Under the pieces are notes generated by a model, which made no database searches, was not told the origin of the DNA, and saw nothing but the letters and a program-made list of their open reading frames with translations. Positions 1-9,677 of a DNA stretch of 64,000 bases are shown piece after piece. The position numbers and the translations under genes were made by a program. The DNA is from Pseudomonas cichorii (GTDB lineage: Bacteria > Pseudomonadota > Gammaproteobacteria > Pseudomonadales > Pseudomonadaceae), in NCBI RefSeq assembly GCF_015471405.1, contig NZ_BLVZ01000001.1, positions 186,001 through 250,000 of the forward strand, read 5' to 3'. Every line of letters begins with the position of its first letter. Position 1 is the first letter of the stretch.

Positions 1-40
1 GTTAGGGCAAGCTGGTTCCATTGACCCCGGGAGTTGACAG

Positions 41-1120
41 ATGCTGAGTAAATCCATTGCTGCACTGATGTTGCTGGCCTCCACCAGCCATGCAGCGCAG
101 AGGGTCAATATTTACAACTGGACCGACTACATCGCCCCCGACACCGTCAGGAATTTTCAGGAGGCGACCGGCATAACGGCCGATTATCAGACCTACGAAA
201 CCAATGAAGTCCTGAACGCCAGGCTCATGGCCCGCCATTCGGGCTATGACGTCGTGGTGCCGTCCGTACACTTCATGGCACGGCAGATCGACAGCGGCGC
301 CTTGAAAGTGCTGGACAAGCGCCAGCTACCTAACTGGAAGAATCTGAACCCGGTATTGCTCAAGGCGCTGGAGGTCAACGATCCCGGCAACCAGCATGGT
401 TTTCCCTATCTATGGGGCAGTACCGGCATCGGCTATGACGTCGCCAAGGTCAAGGCCCTGCTCGGAGACAATGCGCCGCTGGATTCCTGGGACCTGATCT
501 TCAAGCCCGAAAACATGAAGAAGCTTGCGCAGTGCGGCGTCGCCATTCTGGATAATGCTCCCGAAGTGCTGCCCATCACCTTGAACTACCTTGGCCTGCC
601 TGCCCACAGCGAGCAGCCTGAAGACTATGCAAAGGCTGCGACTGTATTGAGCGCCATCCGGCCTTACGTCCGCTATTTTGACCCCGTCAAATACATTGCA
701 GACCTTGGCAGCGGCAAGATCTGCGTGGCGCTGGGCTTTTCCGGCGATATTGCCCAGGCTCAGGATCTGGCGGAAAAAGCCGGTAACGGCATACAGATCG
801 GTTACACCGTGCCCAGTGAAGGGGCACCAATGTGGTTCGATATGGTCGCAATGCCTGTCGATGCCCCCAATGAAAAGGCCGGGTATGCCTTCATGAATTA
901 CCTGCTGCGCCCGGAGGTGATGGCCCACATTACCAACGAGGTCAAGTACGCGAACGGCAATGAAAAGGCGGATGCCCTGATCAATCCGGCGCTTTGGGGC
1001 GATACCAATGTCTATCCAAATGCCGACATGGTCAGCCGGATGTTCGTGCTTGAACCTGTTCAGGTGAAAATCGAAGAACTGCGTGCGCGTATATGGGCGG
1101 ATACCAAGGCAGGAAAGTGA
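41..1120 (+). CDS. Polyamine-type ABC transporter periplasmic substrate-binding protein (PotF/SpuD-like)
   Basis: The 359-residue product has a short signal peptide ending near SHA (residue 18), followed by NIYNWTDYIAP, the N-terminal signature of the spermidine/putrescine binding protein family (PotD/PotF/SpuD). Its length fits that family (about 350-370 aa). The protein would capture polyamines in the periplasm and pass them to an ABC permease. GGGAG at 29-33 sits 7 bases before the ATG, which supports this start. No permease or ATPase gene follows, so it is either the last gene of an operon that begins left of the window or an orphan that feeds another transporter or a chemoreceptor. The chemoreceptor gene downstream is suggestive but unproven. 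Family is confident; ligand is inferred. Confidence 0.88.
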   Translation: MLSKSIAALMLLASTSHAAQRVNIYNWTDYIAPDTVRNFQEATGITADYQTYETNEVLNARLMARHSGYDVVVPSVHFMARQIDSGALKVLDKRQLPNWKNLNPVLLKALEVNDPGNQHGFPYLWGSTGIGYDVAKVKALLGDNAPLDSWDLIFKPENMKKLAQCGVAILDNAPEVLPITLNYLGLPAHSEQPEDYAKAATVLSAIRPYVRYFDPVKYIADLGSGKICVALGFSGDIAQAQDLAEKAGNGIQIGYTVPSEGAPMWFDMVAMPVDAPNEKAGYAFMNYLLRPEVMAHITNEVKYANGNEKADALINPALWGDTNVYPNADMVSRMFVLEPVQVKIEELRARIWADTKAGK

Positions 1121-1355
1121 ATATCAAAGACTGTATTGATCATTGAATACGGCAATAAAAACGAACGGAAAGTCGTCACTTTGACGCCAGAAAATATTTT
1201 CTGTTTTTGACTCTATTTATTCTCAAGGTTGACCGATAACCGCTTTATGGAGCACAGGCTTAATGCCGTTGCTCTTCCCATTGGCGAGAGTTTTGACTCT
1301 CTCGTTTCGTTATGCATGGAGCGCATCGGGTTGTACTTCCCAAGAGAATCAGTTC

Positions 1356-2981
1356 ATGTCACTACGAAGCATCAATATTGCGCCTCGTGCTTTTCTGGGC
1401 TTTGCCTTTATTGCCATTCTGGTAATAGGGCTGGGCATTTTTGCACTCAATCGCATGTCCATCATTCGTCAGGCCACCACGGATCTGGAAACCAACATGC
1501 TTCCCAGCATCGCCTATCTGGGCGAAGTGGACGAGAACCTGCTGCTGTTACGCATCATGGCGTTCCGGTACGTGATCAACCGCGAGCCTGATCAGATACA
1601 GGAAACTGAAACCCGTGCCCAGTTGTTGACCCAGAAGCTTAAAAAAGCGGAGTCCAACTACGCAGCCTTGCCTGCGGAGGGTGAGGAGAAAGATATATAT
1701 AGAAAGTTTCAGGCTGCGCTGGCCGATTATCTGGACGTGCAACAAACGGCAATGATGCTGTCGCGCAGTAATAAACTCGAAGAGTTGAGAGCGTTGATCA
1801 ATGGCCAGATGAAAGTCAGTACGGATCTGATCTCCTCGCAACTTGATCAATTGATAACTATCAATAAGAAATCGGCCCAGGAGGCATCCAACCGCTCAAG
1901 CCTCCATTTCGATAATGCCAATACAGCAATCATTCTGGTTTCGATTCTGGCTGCTGCCTTGACGGTTCTACTGGCCTGGTTATTGACCCGCAGTATTGTC
2001 ATGCCATTGAGTCGGGCGGTACGCGCAGCGCAGGAAATCTCCGACGGCAACCTGACCCGGCATATCGAAGTGGACGGCAATGATGAGCCTGCACGCTTGC
2101 TGGAAGCTCTGGTGCTGATGCAGCAGAACCTGCGCAAGACCATCGAACAGATTTCAGGCTCGGCGACGCAACTGGCTTCAGCCGCTGAAGAGTTGAGCGC
2201 CGTGACTGAAGAGTCCTCTCGCGGCCTGCAACAGCAGAACGATGAGCTTGAGCAGGCGGCCACTGCCGTCAACCAGATGACCGCAGCAGTCGAAGAGGTG
2301 GCTCGCAATGCGGTATCCACCTCCCAGGCCTCGCAGCAGTCCAACGAAACGGCACGTCTGGGGCGTGACAAGGTTGTGGAAACGGTCAAGGCCATAGAGG
2401 TCATGACCCGTGACGTCCAGAGCACCTCCAGTCTGATTGAAGGGCTGGCCACTCAAGGTCGTGAGATCGGTAAGGTGCTGGATGTGATCCGTGCCATTGC
2501 CGAGCAGACCAACCTGTTGGCACTCAATGCTGCAATCGAGGCCGCACGGGCAGGCGAGGCGGGCAGAGGCTTCGCGGTCGTGGCCGATGAAGTCCGGGCG
2601 CTGGCGCATCGTACCGCCCAGTCTACCCGGGAAATCGAGCAGATGGTGGCGGGTATCCAGAGCGGCACGGGGCAGGCTGTCGAGTCCATGACGCTCAATA
2701 CCGGCCGCACTCGATCCACGCTGGACCTGGCTCAGGCCGCAGGCGATGCGCTGGAGATGATCACGGATGCCATCTCGCAGATCAACGAGCGTAATCTGGT
2801 GATCGCCAGTGCGTCCGAAGAGCAGGCTCAGGTTTCCCGCGAGGTTGACCGCAATCTGGTCAACATTCGCGACCTTGCCAATCAGTCGGCCGCGGGCGCT
2901 AACCAGACCAGCGCCGCCAGCCATGAACTGTCGCGACTGGCTGTAGGCTTGAATACGATGGTGGGTCGGTTTGTGATCTGA
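1356..2981 (+). CDS. Methyl-accepting chemotaxis protein
   Basis: The 541-residue inner-membrane chemoreceptor starts [14 protein letters not shown] first membrane segment lies around residues 12-32. It is followed by a periplasmic helical sensor of about 150 residues resembling the four-helix-bundle MCP ligand domain, a second membrane segment ([20 protein letters not shown]), a HAMP linker, and a long cytoplasmic signalling domain. That domain contains the conserved hairpin tip [19 protein letters not shown] and the following [15 protein letters not shown]. The frame stays open upstream to 1263, but 1356 puts the start directly before the first membrane helix. The protein would signal through CheW/CheA. 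The ligand is unknown. A hairpin at 2990-3018 follows the stop. Confidence 0.93.
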   Translation: MSLRSINIAPRAFLGFAFIAILVIGLGIFALNRMSIIRQATTDLETNMLPSIAYLGEVDENLLLLRIMAFRYVINREPDQIQETETRAQLLTQKLKKAESNYAALPAEGEEKDIYRKFQAALADYLDVQQTAMMLSRSNKLEELRALINGQMKVSTDLISSQLDQLITINKKSAQEASNRSSLHFDNANTAIILVSILAAALTVLLAWLLTRSIVMPLSRAVRAAQEISDGNLTRHIEVDGNDEPARLLEALVLMQQNLRKTIEQISGSATQLASAAEELSAVTEESSRGLQQQNDELEQAATAVNQMTAAVEEVARNAVSTSQASQQSNETARLGRDKVVETVKAIEVMTRDVQSTSSLIEGLATQGREIGKVLDVIRAIAEQTNLLALNAAIEAARAGEAGRGFAVVADEVRALAHRTAQSTREIEQMVAGIQSGTGQAVESMTLNTGRTRSTLDLAQAAGDALEMITDAISQINERNLVIASASEEQAQVSREVDRNLVNIRDLANQSAAGANQTSAASHELSRLAVGLNTMVGRFVI

Positions 2982-3426
2982 AAGTGAGCGGGAGGCGGCA
3001 AGCTGCAAGCCGTCTCCCTCAGTCTTCTGAATGGCCAGAGATTGAGTTTTATGCACCGCAACGCGAATTTTGAAACAAAATTCCGCCTTCAAATACTTTG
3101 CCAATATCTGTTGATTTAGCGCAAAAATCCCTCGTTTTTAACCTTCTGGTGAGCTTTTAAATCTCTCCAGAGGGCTTTTCCTGGCTATCCGTCCTCTCGC
3201 GTCTTGTCTGTTTTTGCCTGCCCGATGCAACAAGAAGGCACTTTTGGACTCCTATCATCCGAATTCTTCATATCGAAACATATAGGTATTAGTCTTTAAA
3301 CGTGATCAAGGGTACGTATTCGACTGATCCACAAAGGATTTCACGGGGGCTGCGAACCCGCTCATGGCTGGCACATTCGCATCAGTGACAAGCTGACTTT
3401 ACTTAACACGTGCCGGACTCCAGACA
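2982..3426. other. 445-bp intergenic region without a recognisable gene
   Basis: No plausible coding frame was found. The region holds the hairpin at 2990-3018 behind the chemoreceptor gene and a short AT-rich inverted repeat (GAATTTT at 3065-3071 against AAAATTC at 3077-3083). The AT-rich stretch at about 3100-3310 could hold the promoter of the phosphatase gene at 3427. No convincing -35/-10 pair was chosen. Confidence 0.5.
2990..3018 (+). terminator. Hairpin downstream of the chemoreceptor gene, possible terminator
   Basis: GGGAGGCGGC (2990-2999) pairs with GCCGTCTCCC (3009-3018), with one G-T pair and a 9-nt loop, nine bases past the stop. No clean T-run follows, so a rho-independent terminator is only likely. 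It contains the AAGCTGCAAGC motif that also occurs in the inverted repeat at 32852-32899. Confidence 0.45.
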
Positions 3427-4107
3427 ATGAATATTTCCAGAATCCACTTAATCAGCCGCGTCTATCGTCGTTACGCCTGGCTTCTTTTTCCTGCTCTGTT
3501 GATTGCTTGCCTTGCCTTCTGGTTTGCCATCGGTAGCAGAGTGCATGCCGAACCGAAAAACGGTACGCAAACCCTCGTATTCCTGCGCCATGCAGAGAAA
3601 CCTTCCATGGGCCTTGGGCAGTTGAATTGCCAAGGCTTGAACCGTGCCATCGATTTGTCCGAGCTATTACCCAGGACTTATGGCAAGGCCGATTTCATCT
3701 TTGCCGCCAACCCGAGCCGTCATGTGGAAGAGGGGGAAGGTGATCTGTCCTACAGCTACCTGCGGCCCTTGATGACCGTCGGACCCAGCGCGATCAAGTT
3801 GGGCCTGCCAGTCAATATCGACTTTGGTGCCAATGACACCGGTGCCCTGGCCGATGAACTGATGCATGACAAGTATCACAACGCAGTCATCTACACGGCC
3901 TGGTCCCACGGCTATCTGCCGGAACTGATCAACAAGGTCGCCCAAGAAGCATCGGGCCAGAAAATGAAACTGCTGGACGACTGGACGGGCGACGACTTCG
4001 ATTCGGTGCTGGTGATTACCCTGAAATGGGTCAATGGCAAAGCCACGCTGGACTACGAGAACCACAGGCAAGGCCTCGATAATGGCACCATCGCCTGTCC
4101 GACCTGA
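3427..4107 (+). CDS. Membrane-anchored histidine phosphatase family protein
   Basis: The 226-residue product has an N-terminal membrane anchor or uncleaved signal (about residues 18-36). It is followed by TLVFLRHAEKP with the phosphohistidine motif RHAE at 54-57, and by a second catalytic-type His161 in AWSHGYLPELI. These are the two hallmark histidines of the histidine phosphatase superfamily. The usual SPxxR motif after the first helix is replaced by a longer segment, NPSRHVEEGEG. The domain would face the periplasm. The substrate cannot be told from sequence. It is monocistronic, with no strong ribosome site before the ATG. Confidence 0.78.
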   Translation: MNISRIHLISRVYRRYAWLLFPALLIACLAFWFAIGSRVHAEPKNGTQTLVFLRHAEKPSMGLGQLNCQGLNRAIDLSELLPRTYGKADFIFAANPSRHVEEGEGDLSYSYLRPLMTVGPSAIKLGLPVNIDFGANDTGALADELMHDKYHNAVIYTAWSHGYLPELINKVAQEASGQKMKLLDDWTGDDFDSVLVITLKWVNGKATLDYENHRQGLDNGTIACPT

Positions 4108-4207
4108 TCGAAACCGCCCATTCATGCCTGTGCGCGTCATGCTGGCTTGACGGTATGGCCGGGAAGTCTGTTATCTGTGGCCATTGCCCATGGCCGAGGA
4201 ACAGCGC

Positions 4208-5059
4208 ATGTACAAAGACTACCCAGCCGCTTATCAGGTCAGCAAAGGTGCTGCGCTGCAAGTGGACAAGCCGTTTTACGAACGCATACGTGCCAGCGTC
4301 GATCAGCGTACGCTGATCGAGAAGTTCGAGGTGCCGATTCGTACCGGGCGGGCCTGGAAGGTCAAGGCGGGGCAGGTGTTTCGTGTCACCACGCCGGTGG
4401 GGCCGCAGGTCGGCGACTTCAATGTCTGGAGTGCCGATGATCCTCGCGAGCGCATGTGGGCTTCCCGTACTCGCCAGTTGCAGGGGGCTCATGTCACGAC
4501 TCACGACAGGCTCTGGTCGAACCTGCCATTCCTGCGTCCGATGGTGACCATCACCGACGACAGCCTGGCCAGTTACGGCATCGACGAACATGGCGGGCGC
4601 CTGCATGACCTGCTCGGCACCCGCTGCGATCCCTACGTAAACAAGATGCTGACCGGCGAAGACTTTCATCATCACTGCCACTCGAACCTGACCCGCGCCG
4701 TATTGCCTCATGGCCTGACCGAGTTCGATGTCCATGACGTGCTCAATATCTTCCAGTGCACGGGGCTCAATCATGACGACATGTATTTCATGAAGGCTTG
4801 TCCGGCCCGACAGGGAGATTATCTGGAGTTCTTCGCGGAAATCGACTTGCTGTGTGCCTTGTCCACTTGCCCCGGCGGTGACCTGTCATTGCCAATGTGG
4901 GGGCCGGACGCTCAGGACCCGTTGTCCGTCTGCCGGCCTTTGGGCGTGGAAATCTACAGCCTGGAAGACTCGCTGCTCGAAGGCTGGACGCCACCTCAGC
5001 GGGCAAGCTACGACGGCTTGCATGGGCTGAAGATTGCGCCCGCAGAGTGGGAAAAGTAG
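4208..5059 (+). CDS. DUF1989 protein (urea carboxylase-associated family)
   Basis: The frame is open from a TTG at 4184, but GAGGA at 4195-4199 sits 8 bases before the ATG at 4208, so the product is taken as 283 residues starting MYKDYPAAY. It matches DUF1989, the family of urea amidolyase/carboxylase-associated proteins: VGDFNVW, HCHSNLTRAVLPHG around Cys157, and the C-terminal LCALSTCPGGD with Cys216 and Cys221, probably metal or redox ligands. No urea carboxylase or allophanate hydrolase gene is nearby, so this is a stand-alone member whose function is not established. Family confident, role unknown. Confidence 0.82.
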   Translation: MYKDYPAAYQVSKGAALQVDKPFYERIRASVDQRTLIEKFEVPIRTGRAWKVKAGQVFRVTTPVGPQVGDFNVWSADDPRERMWASRTRQLQGAHVTTHDRLWSNLPFLRPMVTITDDSLASYGIDEHGGRLHDLLGTRCDPYVNKMLTGEDFHHHCHSNLTRAVLPHGLTEFDVHDVLNIFQCTGLNHDDMYFMKACPARQGDYLEFFAEIDLLCALSTCPGGDLSLPMWGPDAQDPLSVCRPLGVEIYSLEDSLLEGWTPPQRASYDGLHGLKIAPAEWEK

Positions 5060-5122
5060 CCGCAGGCCATCAAGTTCATCGTTTACCCATGGCTTTACGG
5101 TTTGAGCCCGGATAATGTGTGA

Positions 5123-5155
5123 GCCCCTGTACTCATCTCAGCGCAGTACAGGGGC
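5123..5155. terminator. GC-rich perfect inverted repeat, possible terminator
   Basis: GCCCCTGTACT (5123-5133) and AGTACAGGGGC (5145-5155) form a perfect 11-bp stem with an 11-nt loop between the DUF1989 gene and the deacetylase gene. There is no T-run, so it may be a factor-assisted terminator or a leader structure of the deacetylase gene. Confidence 0.45.
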
Positions 5156-5253
5156 GCGAAGGGCCGAATGTCCCGCGCATGAGCCGATCACGGAGGAATG
5201 GCCGGGCATCTGACCGATGCATCACCGCTGGCTATCCGGACTCGAACTTACCC

Positions 5254-6153
5254 ATGTGCTCTGTGTTTCGTACCTTGTCGGTACTTGTTGTCGTGCTTGG
5301 CCTTTCGGGCTGCATCGCCAACCCTGTTCCTCTTACGCCACAGACTGTCGAGCGGCTGCATCAGCAAGCGCCCGTCCGGTTTCTGCTGACCTTTGACGAC
5401 GGCCCAAGTGCATCGAGCTTCTACAATCCGACGCTCACGGTGCTCGACAGCCTGGCCCGTAATCCGCTGCAACCGGATATCAAGGCCGTGTTCTTCGTTC
5501 AGACAGGTTCCAGCGGCGCAGGCGGCAGTGAGCAAGGGCGGGCAATCATGCAGCGTCAGCATGAGGAAGGGCATGTGCTGGGTTTTCATACCAGCACCCC
5601 ACATCACACCAATCACCGCTCGCTGAATCCCGAAGAGCTTGAACAATCACTGACAGAGGGCAGTGCGATCATTGCCGGCATCACGGGCACACCGACGGTG
5701 CTGTTGCGTCCGCCATTCTGGAACTATGACAAACGCACCTTTGCGGCCTATCAGCAGCATGGCCTGCATGTGCTGCTGACCGACCTGAGTGCCAACGACG
5801 GCAAGATATGGGGCTACAACTTCAGCCTGCGCCGCCGCTCCAATATGGTCCGGCAACTATCGGAAGTGCGTGAGCGCATCGCGGCCGCCGAGCTTCCGAC
5901 TGTCGATGGCGTCATACCGGTTGTCGTCACCTTTCATGACCTGAACCGCTACACCGCCCGACACGCTCGCGAATACCTGCAGATATTGGTCGACAGCGCC
6001 CATGAAACCGGCGTGACCCTGGCTGAAAAGCCTTTCTACGACGACAGCGCGCAGTTGAAGCGCGCTGCGCTGGCCCGTACGGTCAAGAGCAGCGATGAGA
6101 GCGTGCGCTTGCCGGGCATATGGAACTGGCTCTGGGATCAAAACTCACATTAG
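5254..6153 (+). CDS. Polysaccharide deacetylase family lipoprotein (NodB homology, CE4)
   Basis: The 299-residue product begins MCSVFRTLSVLVVVLGLSGC, a lipoprotein signal with lipobox LSGC and acylated Cys20. This start is preferred over the longer frame from 5119, which would bury the signal. The NodB fold is shown by LTFDDGPS (Asp48-Asp49), GFHTSTPHHTNH carrying the metal-binding histidines (His112 and a later one), LLRPPFWNYD, and VVTFHDLN near the C terminus. CE4 enzymes remove N- or O-acetyl groups from glycans such as peptidoglycan or exopolysaccharide with a divalent metal. Membrane anchoring points to an envelope glycan. It converges with the large unknown operon, ending 32 bp from it. 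Confidence 0.87.
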   Translation: MCSVFRTLSVLVVVLGLSGCIANPVPLTPQTVERLHQQAPVRFLLTFDDGPSASSFYNPTLTVLDSLARNPLQPDIKAVFFVQTGSSGAGGSEQGRAIMQRQHEEGHVLGFHTSTPHHTNHRSLNPEELEQSLTEGSAIIAGITGTPTVLLRPPFWNYDKRTFAAYQQHGLHVLLTDLSANDGKIWGYNFSLRRRSNMVRQLSEVRERIAAAELPTVDGVIPVVVTFHDLNRYTARHAREYLQILVDSAHETGVTLAEKPFYDDSAQLKRAALARTVKSSDESVRLPGIWNWLWDQNSH

Positions 6154-6185
6154 GTTTTTCATACAAAGCCTGGCCCTAAGCGAAA

Positions 6186-9100
6186 TCATTCTTCATGGAC
6201 TGGTTTCTCCGGTCCATCGCGCCGCACGCTCAGCCAGCCCTCGGCGATATTTTGATGGCCATAGTCGAGGTTGACCCTGGTGCCGTTGATGTCGCTCGGT
6301 GCCTGGCTGTGCCAGTCTTTCCCGGCTGTGCTGATCCAGTGCCATTCACCCTTGGCGACCCGCGGCAGGACCATCGACGCGGGGGCAGCAGAGTCGCTGC
6401 CAGTCAGTACCGGCAGGCAGTCGAAGGTTACGTCGAGCGAGGCGAGTGCGCTTGCGTAGTGCCTGGACGGAATGTCGATGGTCTTAGCCGGCAGGATGCC
6501 GCAACTGGCGTGTACGCTGCCGCGTGGGTCGAGTAGCAGGACCAGATCCTGCGCCTGGCCATCGGCGGTGACGTTCAGATGATCGTCCGTCTCACGGTCA
6601 TCGCCCGAAACGGCGGGATGGTAGATGGCCTTGAAGTTCTGGTAGTCCGCGGCATCCTGCGGATTGATCCAGTAGCCCACGAGAGTGTCATCCAGCTTGT
6701 TCAGGGCACCCAGGCGGACCGGGAAGCGAACCTTGGTCAAGCCTCCTTCGTTGAGCGTTTTCGGGTCCTTCAGGGATTTCGCCAGGGCGTTCCAGGCCTG
6801 GTTTCGCGCAGGCGGGCCAAGCAGCTCCAAGGCCAGGCTGGCACGAGCCAGAACCAGCGGCTGCCCGCTCAGCACGACGTGCTCGGCGGTTTCGGCGAAC
6901 TGGTCCGGCAGGCAGTAGCGCAGGGCAAAGTCGACGGGGGCCAGGAAATGTTCGAGGACACCCTTGTCGGTGTTGCTGTACATGGCCTTGGCGAAGCGCG
7001 AGAAGTCCGCGGGCTGGCCGACGAATACGTCGTCCAGGGGCGTGCCATAGACAAATCCGCCTAGTGGTGCGCAACTCCAGTGCACCTTGTCGTCCACCAG
7101 AGCCAGTTTGCCCAGTGGCCGGCCATTGGCAGCATGTAGCATCAGAGCGCGTTCGAGATGATTGGGGATGACCCAGCCCAGTATCGGCCCACTGTCGATG
7201 CTATCGTCACTTTCCCGAATAAGGTTGATAGCGGAACGCCAGCGGAACTGCAGGCGCGCGGGCTGGGCGAGGCGTGGGGCAAGCAGGGCGCTGCCGTCCT
7301 GGCGCAAGCCGGGTGGAGGCTGCATACCCTTGGCTACCCGCACTTCGGGTGCCGAATAGTCCTTGAAGCGACCGAAAACATCCACCAGGCGCAAACGGCG
7401 GATACGCAGCAGTTCAGCGCGCAGCGGGGTGTAGCTGGCGTCGGCAACGGGAGTGAAGCGGGTTCGCCCGCCGACAGCTTTGCTCACTGCCTTGATCAGA
7501 TCGGCCTGTGCATGGGCTGCCAGTGGATCGTCCACCGTCAGTTGCAGGGCTGCGCGCTGCATGAGCAAGGCGTCGTTGAGGCCCGTGAGATTCTGCGCGA
7601 GCAGGGGCAGGTTCTCGATGTTTTTCAGCAAGTCGCGCAGGGCCTGGTTATCGCCACCGCGCTGCTTTGCATAACGCTCGATTTCCCGGGTGAGACCCAA
7701 GGTGGCGTCGGCGGCCAGCAGGGTGCTGCCCTTGAGAGTGCGTTTCATGCCCACTACGCTGCTGGAAGGCTCAAGGTCGAAGGCATCGAAACCGAAGCGG
7801 AAATGCTTCTGGATGAAGTCCTCTGGATAGCCGGTGGACGCATTACCGTCGCCCAGGGCGCAGAGTTCGATTTCGTATTGCAGCAGGAAGGGCAGCCAGG
7901 GGGTGCTCCATGCCTGGTAATAGCCTGGCCCAGGCTCCAGCCCCTGGTACTCGACCGTCACAGGCATCGTACGGCTTGGCAGCGTCTTCAGTTGTGGTAA
8001 CAGGTTCTTGCTGAGAATTAGCGCCTCCGCCACCAGTGCTTTCAGCGCGGGAGTCAATGGCAACTGTGCGTGTAGTTGCAGCAATGAAATGTTGGCACTG
8101 TCCCACCTGAAATGGGCTCTTGGTGCAAGGCTCACTATGCTGAAACTGCGGATCTGACTGCCCAGCCTGCATTCGTCGGCATTGCCCTTGATGCGATCCG
8201 GTTCGTGCCGGGCCGGTGGCACGACATCTTTGCCAGCGAGCAGCAATATCGGCTCGGTCGGCTGGTAGAAACGCGGTGCGCCGGTGGTTTCGCGCAGAGT
8301 GCAGTCAGTGGCCAGTTTCTTACACAGTTGCTGTTCCAACTGCTTGATAGCCAAGCGCTGAGCGGCCAGGTCGGAAAGCAGCGCCATGATGTCGGCACTG
8401 CGCGCCAGCAGCCATTTGCGCATGTCCTCCCGGTCAAGTTGCAGGCCGGGCGTCACTTGTGCAGGGTCATGCAGCAGGATCTGGTATTTCTGCCAGTCGA
8501 GGAACAGTTGCGCCTGCAGCGCTCTGCGTTTGTGATCGCCCTCGTTCAACGTGCCTTGCAGCTCGTTCAGTTTTGCCAGCAGTAACGCCTGGTCGGCTGG
8601 CAGTTCCGGCGTATCGCTGCTCAGGCGCTGGTCTTGCCGTTCGACACTCCATGAGTTGCCTCCGGAAAGGGTGGCAAACCCTGCGTCATGCACCTCCTGC
8701 TCGAATTCGCGGCCGGAACCAGTGTCACTGTCAGCATCGGACAGCCGACCGAACTGCAGGGCGTTGAACAGGGCCTCGGCATTGTTTACGTCCGACCCTT
8801 TGGCCAGCAGCGCCGACAACGCCTCACGCGAGGTGCCGGCGATGGCCACGGTCAAGTCCTGCGGTGGCGTATCGAGGTAGCGAGCGCTGGCCTGCCAGGC
8901 GATGTCGTCCAGCATGCCAGCGCAGATCAGCCGTCCTGGCTGGCTGCCCGCCGGCACCTTCCAGTCGGCTAATATCTCGGCCGTTGCCTGGTGCAGTGGA
9001 TCTTCGCTCTCCCGGGCATACCACCCACTGACCTGATAGCTGATCCGAACTCGCTCCTGCGGGTTCGGGAGGTCGGTCAGCGTATCGTGGAAACCGAATA

Positions 9101-9677
9101 CCGACATGCAATTGGGGTAGAAGGCGGCAAAGGACGGCTCGCCATAACCGAGCGCGGTGAACGGTCGTGGCGCGCGCTGGACTCCGTCAGCGTCAAGGAC
9201 TTCCTGCCAGATTTCTGCGTCGAACACTTGGCCGATCCAGGCCATCTGTGGCTGCTTCTGCTTGTTCTCGAAGAGGATGGTCGGGGACTCGGGGTTGGCA
9301 GTTTCACTGAGGCGGTCGCTTTCCACTACCCAGCTTTTCAGGAGCATCTTGTCGTTGTCGTACCGCAGCATGCGGGTCACCAGCCAGCGATCCGGCACGG
9401 GAGGGAACTTCAGGCCCTGAGCCGTGCTCCCGCCGCGGGTCAGTTGTCGTGGCAGGCTCCAGTGCAGATGGATACCGGCCTTCAACGGCTTACCTTCGGC
9501 AAAGGGTGAGCTGCCGCCGAGCACGGTCTGGCTGATGTAGGGCGCTGGATTGCCCTTGTGGGGCAAACGCGAGAAGTCAGCCATGGCGGGCAGCGCAAGA
9601 GCACCGGCTTCGATATCGCCCTTGCCTACGGCCAGGGCGGCGATATCGAGGTTGGCGATCAGGATGTCATCGCTCAT
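6186..9677 (-). CDS. Large conserved protein of unknown function (1163 aa), last gene of a five-gene operon
   Basis: The 1163-residue product has no signal peptide or membrane segment. An N-terminal block carries GIHLHWSLPRQLTRG and FPPVPDRWLVTRM, a pattern I associate with large uncharacterised bacterial proteins but cannot name. A charged, probably coiled-coil stretch lies around residues 365-460 (LAKLNELQG, LAIKQLEQQL). The C-terminal part is mixed. The start overlaps the stop of the upstream gene by ATGA, and GGAG lies 7 bases before it, so the two are translationally coupled. The cell compartment is probably cytoplasm unless the cluster brings its own export. No catalytic motif was recognised. 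Confidence 0.8.
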   Translation of the reverse strand: MSDDILIANLDIAALAVGKGDIEAGALALPAMADFSRLPHKGNPAPYISQTVLGGSSPFAEGKPLKAGIHLHWSLPRQLTRGGSTAQGLKFPPVPDRWLVTRMLRYDNDKMLLKSWVVESDRLSETANPESPTILFENKQKQPQMAWIGQVFDAEIWQEVLDADGVQRAPRPFTALGYGEPSFAAFYPNCMSVFGFHDTLTDLPNPQERVRISYQVSGWYARESEDPLHQATAEILADWKVPAGSQPGRLICAGMLDDIAWQASARYLDTPPQDLTVAIAGTSREALSALLAKGSDVNNAEALFNALQFGRLSDADSDTGSGREFEQEVHDAGFATLSGGNSWSVERQDQRLSSDTPELPADQALLLAKLNELQGTLNEGDHKRRALQAQLFLDWQKYQILLHDPAQVTPGLQLDREDMRKWLLARSADIMALLSDLAAQRLAIKQLEQQLCKKLATDCTLRETTGAPRFYQPTEPILLLAGKDVVPPARHEPDRIKGNADECRLGSQIRSFSIVSLAPRAHFRWDSANISLLQLHAQLPLTPALKALVAEALILSKNLLPQLKTLPSRTMPVTVEYQGLEPGPGYYQAWSTPWLPFLLQYEIELCALGDGNASTGYPEDFIQKHFRFGFDAFDLEPSSSVVGMKRTLKGSTLLAADATLGLTREIERYAKQRGGDNQALRDLLKNIENLPLLAQNLTGLNDALLMQRAALQLTVDDPLAAHAQADLIKAVSKAVGGRTRFTPVADASYTPLRAELLRIRRLRLVDVFGRFKDYSAPEVRVAKGMQPPPGLRQDGSALLAPRLAQPARLQFRWRSAINLIRESDDSIDSGPILGWVIPNHLERALMLHAANGRPLGKLALVDDKVHWSCAPLGGFVYGTPLDDVFVGQPADFSRFAKAMYSNTDKGVLEHFLAPVDFALRYCLPDQFAETAEHVVLSGQPLVLARASLALELLGPPARNQAWNALAKSLKDPKTLNEGGLTKVRFPVRLGALNKLDDTLVGYWINPQDAADYQNFKAIYHPAVSGDDRETDDHLNVTADGQAQDLVLLLDPRGSVHASCGILPAKTIDIPSRHYASALASLDVTFDCLPVLTGSDSAAPASMVLPRVAKGEWHWISTAGKDWHSQAPSDINGTRVNLDYGHQNIAEGWLSVRRDGPEKPVHEE